Counted from the stretch's first letter, positions 35,580 to 44,859 are shown. The stretch is 64,000 bases of DNA from Shewanella sp. Choline-02u-19 (GCF_002836205.1 NZ_PJBE01000013.1:3100001-3164000), one strand, 5' to 3'. Notes: generated from the sequence alone by a model not told the origin. Numbers and translations: made by a program.

Positions 35580-35867
35580 ATGTACTTTAAGAGAACACAA
35601 CGCAGCCCAATCAAAAAAGGCTATTTAAAAAAACAAATTGTCATCTTTATTTCCGCCGCCACCGCAATGGCCAGCGCCTATGCGGCGGCGGCAGAAGTCC
35701 CCCTCTCTAATCCGGTGGCAATCCAATCCGCTACTGATACATTTTCAATGTTAAGCATTACTGAACAGCCACCATTTTTACAACTCATCGGCAGTCAAAA
35801 ATGCCCCACTCCCTATGGTGTCACAACAGCAGAATATGTCGCGAACGAAAAAGGACTAACGTTATGA
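35580..35867 (+). CDS. Small exported protein of the cluster
   Basis: About 95 residues from the ATG at 35580 (GGAG nine bases upstream; in-frame ATG at 35565 is less likely). A basic N-terminus and a hydrophobic, Ala-rich segment (about 20–42) ending AYAAAAE look like a signal peptide, leaving roughly 55 residues with one cysteine and the end TPYGVTTAEYVANEKG. Its stop overlaps the next start (ATGA), which argues that it is a real, coupled gene. No family recognised; it may be a secreted product, a substrate or a membrane anchor. Confidence 0.65.
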   Translation: MYFKRTQRSPIKKGYLKKQIVIFISAATAMASAYAAAAEVPLSNPVAIQSATDTFSMLSITEQPPFLQLIGSQKCPTPYGVTTAEYVANEKGLTL

Positions 35868-37015
35868 GTATTACTCAATTTCTCGGGATGAGATCGCAGC
35901 AAGATCTACTCAAAAGCCGAACTATGGTGCACCCCAACAAGATAACCAGCCAAAACCCATGGACCATTGAGGCCCTAAGAGAACATCTACAATGGGCTGT
36001 CGACGTTGAACTCTATACCATTCCGTATTACATGTCGGCAATGTACTCGGTCATCGACCAAGCATCTGAAGCAAGGCGTATAGTGCGTTCAGTCGTCAAT
36101 CAAGAGATGCTGCACATGCAATGTGCGGCCAATATTGCCAACGCCTATGGCTGTGATCTACTGATTCGATCACCGCACTATGGTGGTAAAGTCCCCCACT
36201 TGGATTTTAAGAATAACCCTAATCGACCTACCGATGTATATACCCCATACAGCACTGAAATTGGGCCGATGGATGCACTGCGTATTAACACTATGTGCAT
36301 TATTGAATGCCCTGGTGAATCGAGTACCACGCCGTCAGGTCCAAATGCAGCAGAGTACAGCTCGATAGGCGAAGTCTATCAAGCAATCCGCGAAGGGGCC
36401 GCCATGCTCAGTGAATGTATCATCGCCGACAACAACCAAGTCGCCCACTTTACCTCTACCTATCCAGACGTAATATCGCTCACCGTCACCAACAGTTGCG
36501 CTGACTACAGTCTATTAGATCAAGTCGGCGGACTAATTGATTTGATTGTCGAACAAGGCGAAGGTGCAGATTGGCCCCATGATTGCTGCGACGCCGATAA
36601 ACCCATTAATCAGCGCTACGAAGACTATCAACAGAAGCTGTTAGCGCCAGAATATCAAAACCAAGTCGATGATATTCAACCCTACTGGGATCACTTTCAA
36701 AAGTTTACCTATTTACGTAAGCAAGCATTACCAGCGACTTTTCCACTGACATTCGGCAGCCCGCGTGGGCGTAAAAACCAACAAATCCTCATTAGCCATT
36801 TTGGCCACTTCCTGCAGCTAATGAACATCGTATTTAACCCCATCTACCAACAGCAGTTGGCTAAAGAGAACGGCATAACGGTCGAACAAGTACAGCAAAG
36901 TGCTGGAGCCGAATTTGGTACCACTATGTACAAAGTCGGTGCCGCTATTGCCGCATGCTGGGAAAACGGTGTGCCACCGACCTTCTCTAGTCAATCAAAT
37001 CAACAGGAGCAATAA
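35864..37015 (+). CDS. Ferritin-like diiron protein, VioB/PF12902 type (copy 2)
   Basis: 383 residues from the ATG at 35864, which has AAGGA eight bases upstream; the frame continues upstream to 35801 but that overlaps the preceding gene. Candidate ligands: Glu49 (DVELYTIPYY), Glu81 and His84 (QEMLHM), the later IVEQGEG glutamate and a histidine in WDHFQKF. It clearly shares these blocks with the first gene of the cluster but lacks some of its insertions, so the two are diverged paralogues. Two bases separate it from the LodA-like gene. Confidence 0.78.
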   Translation: MSITQFLGMRSQQDLLKSRTMVHPNKITSQNPWTIEALREHLQWAVDVELYTIPYYMSAMYSVIDQASEARRIVRSVVNQEMLHMQCAANIANAYGCDLLIRSPHYGGKVPHLDFKNNPNRPTDVYTPYSTEIGPMDALRINTMCIIECPGESSTTPSGPNAAEYSSIGEVYQAIREGAAMLSECIIADNNQVAHFTSTYPDVISLTVTNSCADYSLLDQVGGLIDLIVEQGEGADWPHDCCDADKPINQRYEDYQQKLLAPEYQNQVDDIQPYWDHFQKFTYLRKQALPATFPLTFGSPRGRKNQQILISHFGHFLQLMNIVFNPIYQQQLAKENGITVEQVQQSAGAEFGTTMYKVGAAIAACWENGVPPTFSSQSNQQEQ

Positions 37016-37017
37016 CC

Positions 37018-39186
37018 ATGACTCAGTCAATTTTTAAAATTCACCCTGCCATTGGTATTGCCCGTGTAGGTAACAGTGAAGAGTACTACCTCGCGCCAGA
37101 ATCTATTGCAGCGATGCCGCAACCCGGTAAACCTGGCGATATGACGACAGGCGGCTTGCCAATTCGCCCCGGCACTGAAGACAGCATTATCAACAGCTCT
37201 GAGTTTCGCGACCACTGCGGCGCATTTAAACGTCAGGCGGCGCGCTTTCGTATTTTTGCTTACCCCTCCAAAGACGTTAACCAGTACCCAGCCCAAAATG
37301 GCGAAGAGATAAAAATCGGTAGCGTGATTAACGGTAAGAAAGTGGTCGATATTGTTTGGAGTGTGCATCTAGCCAACAAGAAATGCAGCTGGTTTGCCAA
37401 TGACGATGATCATGGCGCGGTAGCGTACGACAACGGTAAAACCCCCACCTTAAGAAACCTCCGTGAAGGACTCGATCCTTACAATACTGGCCGACTGAAA
37501 AAACTCATTATTGATGCTGGCCCCCGAGCAATAAAGGGGCCCTGTAGCAAGGCAGAATTCACCGCAGAACAGCACGCAAGCATTGAACAAAAAGGTGAAA
37601 TAGTGCCATTGCCGCATTATCCACAGTCGTTTCCCTATATGCACTTCGAGCTTCCCGACAAATCCGATCTATCCGAGGAATCCCAGAAACTAGTCAAGCT
37701 AATTACTCCTCAAGGGCGCATCGAAAGTTTAGGCGAAATGGAAACCGACAGCGACGGCCGCCTTATTGTAGCTGGCGGCTATGGACGGAGTAATGCGTGG
37801 CAACTCGATGCTAGCAATATTCCGCTACTCAATAACCCGGTAAACAACGACCAATGGTTTGACGACACCTCTGACGGCCCAGTCGATGCCACTTTGGTTT
37901 TTGACGATGGCACTACAGAATCGGCCTTTGGCGGATGGGTGGTGGTGACAGATCCAAGCTATGCCCCGCAAACCCTGAATGTAGTATCACTTTTCGACGA
38001 AGCGTATGACGTCTTCTTACGTGAACTCAATTTAGAGCCCACGGTATTTAGCGATGGACAATTTAACCCTGATTGTAAACCCGCCTTTGATGATCATATT
38101 AAACCGCTTTTTAGAGCCACCGCCCAGCAGCTATGGAATGCCTACCTACCCGGCTTTGCCATTGATGCCCACAATAGCGTGGACAGCATAACTGCCGATG
38201 ATAATCCAGACGAAACCATCTTAGCGGGACTCGCTTATATCCGTCAGCCAAATGATGGTAAGCAAGCGAGCTGGCGCTCGCAATCGATTGATGTCGGTGC
38301 ACCACTGATGCCGCTCTCCTTAGGCGATTCAAGCCCAGCAGGAGGAAAACCGTTTTTAAGCCCTACGGTCACTCAGTATCACTTCTTACACTGCTGGTCG
38401 AATCATCAATATAGAAAGGTAAACGACAACCCACTAGGCCAAGGTGAATACCTTGATCGCGCCACGCTGCAAAACTGCTTAGGCGGCCGTTTTAGTCCTG
38501 GCATTGACATGACTTGGATCATTCGAGAGCCGAGCCTGTATGTCACTGACTGGCAGCAAGGCGCAGGTCCGTTTAGGATCCATCATAAAGCGCTCAATTA
38601 CGCTGGCGTGATCAACCAAAAACTCAGCTATGGCACCCCTTTACTAACACTCGGGTGGATCCCGCGTCATGAAGAAGTCGAGTATTTAGGACTAGAGCCA
38701 GGCGATGCCACCAAGTTTATGGCACTGCCTTGGCATGCAGACTATAACTCCTGCGCCATTCATCAATCATCACCCAATACTCAAGACTCGCAAACCCTGT
38801 ATTGGTCATGGCCGGCGCAGCGACCCGTCACGGTTTACACCGCCGAAGATTATCAAAACCTGCAGATAGAGAAAGACCGCCATGGTTTACCACCACAGCG
38901 CTACTCTGTCAGAGGTCAAGGCACAGTGCCTGGCGAAAATAGCCCTGATGATAGCGGCAATCTCGCCAATGCGGGACGCTTCTGGGATTATCGCCAGATG
39001 CTCGAAAAGTGGAGTGACATCGGCGTAATAGTGCAAGCCACCACTATTAACGATGGCAACAGCTACCCCGACAACGTTTACCTAGAAGTTGAAAGTAAGC
39101 TCACCGGGGCTACGCCAAACCTAAAAGAACCCACACCCTGGCCCATGCTGGCAGGGAACGAAACTGCCATCAATAAAAAGGGATAA
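37018..39186 (+). CDS. LodA-like quinoprotein amino-acid oxidase
   Basis: 722 residues of the LodA/GoxA family, whose characterised members are lysine 6-oxidase and glycine oxidase with a cysteine tryptophylquinone cofactor. It starts with the family phrase FKIHPAIGIARVGNS. The expected cofactor residues are present: Cys487 in LQNCLGGRFSPGIDMTW and Trp596 or Trp598 in YWSWPAQRP. No signal peptide. AGGAG lies eight bases before the ATG. It is followed after 3 bp by its LodB-like partner. Substrate amino acid or protein is not predictable from sequence. Confidence 0.9.
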   Translation: MTQSIFKIHPAIGIARVGNSEEYYLAPESIAAMPQPGKPGDMTTGGLPIRPGTEDSIINSSEFRDHCGAFKRQAARFRIFAYPSKDVNQYPAQNGEEIKIGSVINGKKVVDIVWSVHLANKKCSWFANDDDHGAVAYDNGKTPTLRNLREGLDPYNTGRLKKLIIDAGPRAIKGPCSKAEFTAEQHASIEQKGEIVPLPHYPQSFPYMHFELPDKSDLSEESQKLVKLITPQGRIESLGEMETDSDGRLIVAGGYGRSNAWQLDASNIPLLNNPVNNDQWFDDTSDGPVDATLVFDDGTTESAFGGWVVVTDPSYAPQTLNVVSLFDEAYDVFLRELNLEPTVFSDGQFNPDCKPAFDDHIKPLFRATAQQLWNAYLPGFAIDAHNSVDSITADDNPDETILAGLAYIRQPNDGKQASWRSQSIDVGAPLMPLSLGDSSPAGGKPFLSPTVTQYHFLHCWSNHQYRKVNDNPLGQGEYLDRATLQNCLGGRFSPGIDMTWIIREPSLYVTDWQQGAGPFRIHHKALNYAGVINQKLSYGTPLLTLGWIPRHEEVEYLGLEPGDATKFMALPWHADYNSCAIHQSSPNTQDSQTLYWSWPAQRPVTVYTAEDYQNLQIEKDRHGLPPQRYSVRGQGTVPGENSPDDSGNLANAGRFWDYRQMLEKWSDIGVIVQATTINDGNSYPDNVYLEVESKLTGATPNLKEPTPWPMLAGNETAINKKG

Positions 39187-39189
39187 TCG

Positions 39190-40293
39190 ATGAAACCACT
39201 CTATGACGTCATCATCGTCGGAGGGGGGCCCGCGGGTTGTGCGACAGCAATTGCTTTGCACAATCTAGGGGTTAAAAATACGCTCGTCATCGAGGCCAGT
39301 GATTACACAGCGCCTCGTATCGGCGAGAGCATTCCACCCGATAGCCGTGAACTGTTAGAAAAACTAGGGATCTGGGACGCGTTTACAGCACAAAAACACG
39401 CTCCCTGCTTAGGCAGTTATTCAAGCTGGGGCAGTGATCAATTAGGCTTTAACGACTATCTCTTTAATCCGCAGGGGCATGGATGGCATTTAAACCGGTG
39501 CGCTTTCGATAAGTTTTTAGCGTTACAGGTGGAAAAAAGAGGAGGCGCACTGTTAAAAAACACCCATTTTGCCAGCCTTGTACGTGAGCAACATGCCTAC
39601 CCGATCAAAGTCCTGCTGCGTAACAATGCTCAGCTAAGGTGTCGCTTTATTGTCGACGCTACGGGTCGCAGCGCCAAAGTGGCACGCCAGTTTAATGCTA
39701 AAGCAAAAATTGAAGATCAACTGGTGGCCGTCAGCGCATACTTTGACTCTAACGACGTTATATCTGCAAACAGTTATCGCCAAATGACACTGCTTGAAGC
39801 CGTCGATTATGGCTGGTGGTATTTAGCTCACTTGCCCAATAACAAGGTCATAGTAACCGTCGCAACCGATCCTCAAACTGTGAAAGACAAACACCTAAAA
39901 GACCCCCGTTCTTGGCTACAAGCCATGCAGCTCACGCAACATATTCAGCCGATTATAAGTCAATCAACCCCAAGCAGTTTGCATACGTGGGTGGCTCAAT
40001 CGGCCATAATGAATCCCCCCGCAGCAGAACACTGGTTAACCGTCGGCGATGCCGCCTCAATCTATGACCCTATTAGTTCACAAGGGATCTACAAAGCACT
40101 TAAAAATGGTATCGATGCCGCCGATGCGATTGTCGATTGGTTAGATAACAACGCTCAGACCATCAACCAATACCGCAATAATATCGGTAATAACTTCATC
40201 CAATATCTCGCTCAAAAAGCTTATTTTTATAGTGAGGAGCAGCGCTGGCCAGAGAGTACATTTTGGAAAAGCAGGCAGCAGCCTCGTCAATAA
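39190..40293 (+). CDS. LodB-like FAD-dependent oxidoreductase
   Basis: 367 residues. N-terminal FAD-binding GGGPAG (11–16), the RIGESIPP loop shared with tryptophan-halogenase-type flavoproteins, and a second FAD motif VGDAASIYDPISSQGI. In LodA and GoxA systems the LodB protein is needed to build the quinone cofactor. The lysine of the halogenase active site is not evident, so halogenation is unlikely. Last gene of the cluster. Confidence 0.9.
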   Translation: MKPLYDVIIVGGGPAGCATAIALHNLGVKNTLVIEASDYTAPRIGESIPPDSRELLEKLGIWDAFTAQKHAPCLGSYSSWGSDQLGFNDYLFNPQGHGWHLNRCAFDKFLALQVEKRGGALLKNTHFASLVREQHAYPIKVLLRNNAQLRCRFIVDATGRSAKVARQFNAKAKIEDQLVAVSAYFDSNDVISANSYRQMTLLEAVDYGWWYLAHLPNNKVIVTVATDPQTVKDKHLKDPRSWLQAMQLTQHIQPIISQSTPSSLHTWVAQSAIMNPPAAEHWLTVGDAASIYDPISSQGIYKALKNGIDAADAIVDWLDNNAQTINQYRNNIGNNFIQYLAQKAYFYSEEQRWPESTFWKSRQQPRQ

Positions 40294-40543
40294 CAAAGGG
40301 AATAGCTGCCGTGGGAAATCAAATAAACTTGCTAACCTAATGCAACGAAAAACAATTACGCTACATTTTTAGTCGATTAATAACAGCCACTTAAAAAGTA
40401 AAGTCACATCAGTAAAAATAACATTGCAATTTATTAGCAATTTGCGATTTACTTCAAACAATTGTAACGCCTATGCTTTAAAAATATCGAGATAAGCCAT
40501 TACAACGTATAATTTAGCCTTCATATACCAAAGGAATTAATCC

Positions 40544-40753
40544 ATGAGAATCAGCGCACGTAATACCCTAAGTGGCAAAATTAAATCTATCGATGAAGGT
40601 TCAGTTAATAATGAAGTTGTTATTGAATTGGCGCCTGGCGTTGAGATCACTTCAGTTGTGACTAAGAAGTCTTGTCAACAACTAGGTCTAGTTGTGGGTG
40701 GCGAGGCTTACGCGATCATTAAAGCAAGCAATGTTATGGTTGCTGTAGACTAA
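40544..40753 (+). CDS. TOBE-domain molybdate-binding protein (molbindin)
   Basis: 69 residues forming one TOBE/Mop domain: MRISARNTLSGKIKSIDEG at the start and the KASNVMVAVD end. Such small proteins bind molybdate or tungstate and buffer it in the cytoplasm. AAAGGAATTAATCC precedes the ATG. Single gene with its own terminator; the ModA-like gene is 26 kb away. Confidence 0.88.
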   Translation: MRISARNTLSGKIKSIDEGSVNNEVVIELAPGVEITSVVTKKSCQQLGLVVGGEAYAIIKASNVMVAVD

Positions 40754-40763
40754 ATGCTCATCA

Positions 40764-40797
40764 AAGCTGCAACGTAACTTAGCTTGCGGCTTTTTTC
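40764..40797 (+). terminator. Terminator after the molbindin gene
   Basis: AAGCTGCAA pairs with TTGCGGCTT (one U-G) and is followed by a run of T. Confidence 0.8.
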
Positions 40798-40806
40798 TTC
40801 TGCCGA

Positions 40807-41130
40807 CTAATATCCAAAAAAAGAGGCTATAAAACCAATAATAATCAGAGATATGCCGAGTAACATGGTGTATTTAACCCGAGTCGCCTGCTTAAAAGCT
40901 TGGTGGCCAGCGTACTGAATATCGATATTATCAGAGATCTCAAACCGACGACTCAAGGTCCAGCTAAACAATGTTAACCGATCGAAAGACGCCATAAAGG
41001 TGCCTTGAGATCCTAACAAAGCATTCCACTGCTCTCTATCGTGCAGTTTAAGCGTACGATTAAGATCGGGCATCCCCATAAAAGCGATCCCAAAAAACAG
41101 CACCAAAAAACCAATTGCTATTACCGACAT
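40807..41130 (-). CDS. Small membrane protein of unknown function
   Basis: About 107 residues from the ATG at 41130 (GAGGG upstream); an in-frame ATG at 41151 is less likely. Two membrane helices at the ends (about 3–20 and 87–105) flank a soluble loop of some 65 residues with DLNRTLKLHDREQWNALLGSQG-type helices. No family recognised. Confidence 0.62.
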   Translation of the reverse strand: MSVIAIGFLVLFFGIAFMGMPDLNRTLKLHDREQWNALLGSQGTFMASFDRLTLFSWTLSRRFEISDNIDIQYAGHQAFKQATRVKYTMLLGISLIIIGFIASFFGY

Positions 41131-41589
41131 AACGCCCTCTATTGACCACAAATCGATTTTACACTTTTATAAACATCAGCCATTTCTCTGCAAAAGTAAA
41201 GTTCGACTGACTTGATAAAGCCGATTGTATAACCAAATTAAAAATATAATGGCTTAATCATTTCACTAAAGCATCAAATTGACTCTCCTTAAAGCCAAGT
41301 TGAAACATCTCTACAACGCACAAAATAAACATAAAAATAACAAGATACACACTTCTATTACATTCAAAACGATGACATAATCATTTAGGATTTAGACTTT
41401 AAACGCCTGATTTATTAATTTATTTTTGACTAGATACAGGCTAAACCTAATAACGATGACCTAGTGTCAGGCTGCTATACTCAAGCCACTTGGAAATGCA
41501 GGCGCTGATATAAATAGCATTCACGTGGGAGCGGTTCTAAGTCGTTTAGGTATAGGTATCACCCTATCAGGACTCAATGGAATGAAACT
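41131..41589. other. AT-rich intergenic region before the STAND regulator
   Basis: 459 bases between divergent genes. TATAAT-like boxes occur (41245–41250, and TATACT near 41477) without convincing -35 partners. No repeats or reading frame of note. Confidence 0.4.
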
Positions 41590-44500
41590 ATGAGTGATCA
41601 CACTTTTTTCTTTGGTGAATGGCAAGTTGACCCCAATGCAAACAGCTTACGCGCGGGTAAGCAGGTCAAGCAGCTAGAGCCAAAAGCCATGGATGTGCTA
41701 AAACTACTTTGCCTACGCGCAGGTGAAGTATTGAGTAGCGATGACATCGTCAATCATTGTTGGCCCAACACCGATGTGGGTGACAATCCACTGCACAAAA
41801 TCATTAATCAAATACGCCGCGCACTCGGCGACAGCGCCACCTCTCCCATATTCATTGAAACCATTCGTAAACGGGGTTATCGCACCTTAGCCGAAGTACG
41901 CTTTCCCATTGGCCAAGAAGAGGTAGCCGCTCACCAAAGCTGGCAAAGTGGTTCTCCCTTTCCTGGTTTACAAGCGTATTGCGCCGACTATGCCGACGTA
42001 TTCTTTGGTCGAGGTAAACAGATCAGCGTGTTGCTGGATAGAATAAGCCAGCAAATTAAGTACGGCAGAGCCTTCTGCCTGACCTTAGGCCCCAGCGGCA
42101 GTGGTAAGTCATCACTCATTAATGCAGGCATTATGCCTAACTTAATGACCACCGCCGGTTACAACAGCGTTAAAGTCGCTTCCTATAGTGGTCTTGATTT
42201 TGCTGATGTAAGCAGTTCGCAGTTGTTTATTGAACTGGCCAGCGCCATGCTCGACTGGGAGTTAAACGATCTGCCTGTGTTTGACGGTTATAGTGCCGAC
42301 ACCCTTGCAACCACATTGATTGATGAGCCCAATGCCGTCATTAAGCTATGCCAGCAAGCGCTAAAAACGCAAACAAATAACTATACCCATTTCGCGCTAT
42401 TCATCGATCGACTTGAAATATTACTCTCATCACCGCTGTTTAAAGATGAAGAGCGGCATATCTTTGTCGAGCTTATTGAACACTTAGCCACCTCAGGCAC
42501 TGTGCTTATCTTAAGTGCTTGTCGTAATGAGTTTTACCCCTTGCTGGTGAACTACCCCACATTAATGGCGGGTAAAAGTCGCGGCGCCCATTTTGACTTA
42601 GCACCGCCCTCTCGCAGTGAACTGTTGCAGATGATCCGCCTGCCCGCTATCGCAGCCAACTTAACGTGGGACATAGATCCCGATAGCGCCATGCCGCTAG
42701 ACGAAATGCTTTGTAGCGAAGCTGCCAGCAACCCTGACGCACTGCCAATGCTGCAATATATGTTGCAAGCCTTATACCTAAGGCGAAGCAGCGACGATCA
42801 GTTGCAAGTCACTGTGTATCAAGAACTCGGCGGCATCGAGGGCGCCATAGGTAAAAATGCCGAAGATGCCATTAATGGCTTAACTGAAAAGCAAAAAAAC
42901 TGCCTGCCGCATGTGTTGTCCTTGCTGGTGACCCTAAGAGAAGATGAAGTGTCCATTACCAGCCGCACCGCGCGCTGGTCACAACTGCTCGCTAAATCAC
43001 AATCAGAATCCGAGTCCGAAAATGCCTTAGTGCAAGCCATGGTCGACAGCCGATTGTTTGTCTCACACCTGCAAAATGGTGAGCCCTGCTTTAGCATTGC
43101 CCACGAAGCACTATTAAGGCGTTGGCCGCGTGCCACTAGCTGGATTGACGAGCACAATACTAGCTTGCAGATAAAAAGCCGCTTATATCATCTTGCCAAG
43201 CGCTGGCGCAAAGAGCACAAAAATAGCGCCTACCTGCTCGCCGACGGCAAACCTCTCAATGAGGCCTTAGCCCTGCAAGATAATCCCTTGTTTACCATTG
43301 AACCCCAGGAGCGAGCGTTGATTGCCGCTTCCGCCAAACAACAACGCAGCAAACGCTGGCGTCGACATTTCACCATTGCAGCGCTGTGCGTGCTGTCAGT
43401 CGTATCCATAGTGATGAGTTACAAGAGCACCGAAGCGGAAAAAATGGCGCAGCAAAAGCGTTTAGCGGCAGAAAACCTACTCGGCTTTATGGTGGGTGAT
43501 TTCGCCGACAAGATGCGCGGCATTGGCCGCATGGACCTGCTCGACGGTATTAGCAATAAAGCACTGGAATACTTTAGTGCCGACAACTTTAATATTGATA
43601 ACAACCTCAGCTTTGACGCTAACTTCCAACATGCACAAACCCTAGAGGCCATGGCCGAAGTGGCCTATTCGCGTAATAAATTAGATGAAGCCAGCACCGC
43701 CTTTCATGCCGCTCGCAGCAAGTTAACCACGTTATTAGCTGCCCAGCCACACAATTTAGAGTTACTTAAAACCCTCGGCGCCAATGCTTTTTGGATAGGT
43801 CAGCTTGATTACGACAAAAGCGATTGGGATGCGGCAAGGGTGTGGTGGGAGCAATACCTAACGTATAGCCAAACCATGTTTGATGTTGCGCCAGAGGATA
43901 CCAACGCATTGATGGAGCTAGCATATGCGCAGAACTCTTTGGGTTCTGTGTCGATGAAGCAGCAAGATTTTGAGCTATCCCTACAATCGTTTAAACAATC
44001 TTTAAAGCTAAAACAATTAGCCTTATCTCATGATAAAACAAGCAAGAAACTGATTGCAGACGTAGCCAACACACGCTCATGGATAGCCAGTGCAGCCTTA
44101 GCCCAAGGCGATATTCAAGCAGCAATAAAAATACAACTAAAAATCCAACAAGACCTCAAAAATAACAATTCCAATGACTCATATACCCTAGATAGACTAG
44201 CCAGTAGCAATCACATACTTGCTACTCTTTATCACTACCTTGAGCAGCATGTGGATGCATTTGAGCAAGCCCTGCTCAGCTACCGAGCCATAACAGAAGC
44301 ATTAAAGAACGATCCTAAGAACGATATCTGGCGAATTCAACAATATAATGCCTACTTCATTATGCTCAGATTTATACAATACCCCGAAAATTTAAATAGT
44401 AAATTTAAACCAAAGATAATCGCAACGATACTCAAAGCAGACATATCACTTAGCCAATCTAAGCACTTAGAAAATGTTTGGGCAAAATACTATTTCGCTG

Positions 44501-44859
44501 CTGCCAGCTATTACATAAAAACAGGCGCCTTTAAACAGAGTGAACAACTAGCCCTTAAGTCAACAGAACTATTCAGAGGGTTAGCTATAAGACACCCTGA
44601 CAATAAACTTCATTTGACTAACTTATCAGCAAGTGAACTGCTACACGCAAGCGCTATCAAGGCTTCAGGGTCTCCTTCTTTTAACACTCAACTTTGCCAG
44701 CAAGCTAAACAACGAATGCAAAATATAGTAAAGATAAATAAAGATCCAAAATTTACGATTACTTACATCCGTGCACTAGCCTGTTTACATCAATTAGACA
44801 GCCAACCAGAGCTTGTTAGTAAATTAAAAATATCAGGCATTGATGTAAAACCGTTTTAG
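41590..44859 (+). CDS. Winged-helix / STAND ATPase / TPR membrane regulator
   Basis: 1089 residues. About 1–105: OmpR/CadC-type winged helix (LEPKAMDVLKLLCLRAGEVLS, ending RKRGYRTL). About 125–560: novel STAND-type NTPase with Walker A GPSGSGKSS (about 167–175) and Walker B LFIDRLE (about 272). About 594–611: one membrane helix after a basic stretch. About 640–1085: TPR-like repeats (AYAQNSLGSVSMKQQDF and similar). Looks like a membrane-bound signal-responsive transcription factor. The last third is visibly more AT-rich than the rest. DP-EP gene follows after 68 bp. Confidence 0.82.
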   Translation: MSDHTFFFGEWQVDPNANSLRAGKQVKQLEPKAMDVLKLLCLRAGEVLSSDDIVNHCWPNTDVGDNPLHKIINQIRRALGDSATSPIFIETIRKRGYRTLAEVRFPIGQEEVAAHQSWQSGSPFPGLQAYCADYADVFFGRGKQISVLLDRISQQIKYGRAFCLTLGPSGSGKSSLINAGIMPNLMTTAGYNSVKVASYSGLDFADVSSSQLFIELASAMLDWELNDLPVFDGYSADTLATTLIDEPNAVIKLCQQALKTQTNNYTHFALFIDRLEILLSSPLFKDEERHIFVELIEHLATSGTVLILSACRNEFYPLLVNYPTLMAGKSRGAHFDLAPPSRSELLQMIRLPAIAANLTWDIDPDSAMPLDEMLCSEAASNPDALPMLQYMLQALYLRRSSDDQLQVTVYQELGGIEGAIGKNAEDAINGLTEKQKNCLPHVLSLLVTLREDEVSITSRTARWSQLLAKSQSESESENALVQAMVDSRLFVSHLQNGEPCFSIAHEALLRRWPRATSWIDEHNTSLQIKSRLYHLAKRWRKEHKNSAYLLADGKPLNEALALQDNPLFTIEPQERALIAASAKQQRSKRWRRHFTIAALCVLSVVSIVMSYKSTEAEKMAQQKRLAAENLLGFMVGDFADKMRGIGRMDLLDGISNKALEYFSADNFNIDNNLSFDANFQHAQTLEAMAEVAYSRNKLDEASTAFHAARSKLTTLLAAQPHNLELLKTLGANAFWIGQLDYDKSDWDAARVWWEQYLTYSQTMFDVAPEDTNALMELAYAQNSLGSVSMKQQDFELSLQSFKQSLKLKQLALSHDKTSKKLIADVANTRSWIASAALAQGDIQAAIKIQLKIQQDLKNNNSNDSYTLDRLASSNHILATLYHYLEQHVDAFEQALLSYRAITEALKNDPKNDIWRIQQYNAYFIMLRFIQYPENLNSKFKPKIIATILKADISLSQSKHLENVWAKYYFAAASYYIKTGAFKQSEQLALKSTELFRGLAIRHPDNKLHLTNLSASELLHASAIKASGSPSFNTQLCQQAKQRMQNIVKINKDPKFTITYIRALACLHQLDSQPELVSKLKISGIDVKPF

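Noticed and set aside
35801..35863. Upstream extension of the second ferritin-like protein
   Set aside because: The extra 21 residues overlap the coupled small gene in another frame, and the ATG at 35864 has a well-placed ribosome site.
39190..40293. Tryptophan halogenase
   Set aside because: It shares the flavoprotein fold, but the position beside a LodA-like gene and the lack of a visible halogenase lysine/WxWxIP context favour a LodB-like role.
31670..40293. Violacein-type pigment cluster
   Set aside because: VioB-like ferritin domains are present, but there are no vioA, vioC, vioD or vioE homologues, and the oxidase is LodA-like, so indolocarbazole-type synthesis is not supported.
41590..44859. 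Anti-phage STAND (Avs-type) defence protein
   Set aside because: The N-terminal domain is an OmpR/CadC-type winged helix, not a nuclease or other effector, and a membrane helix follows the NTPase. A transcription regulator fits better.
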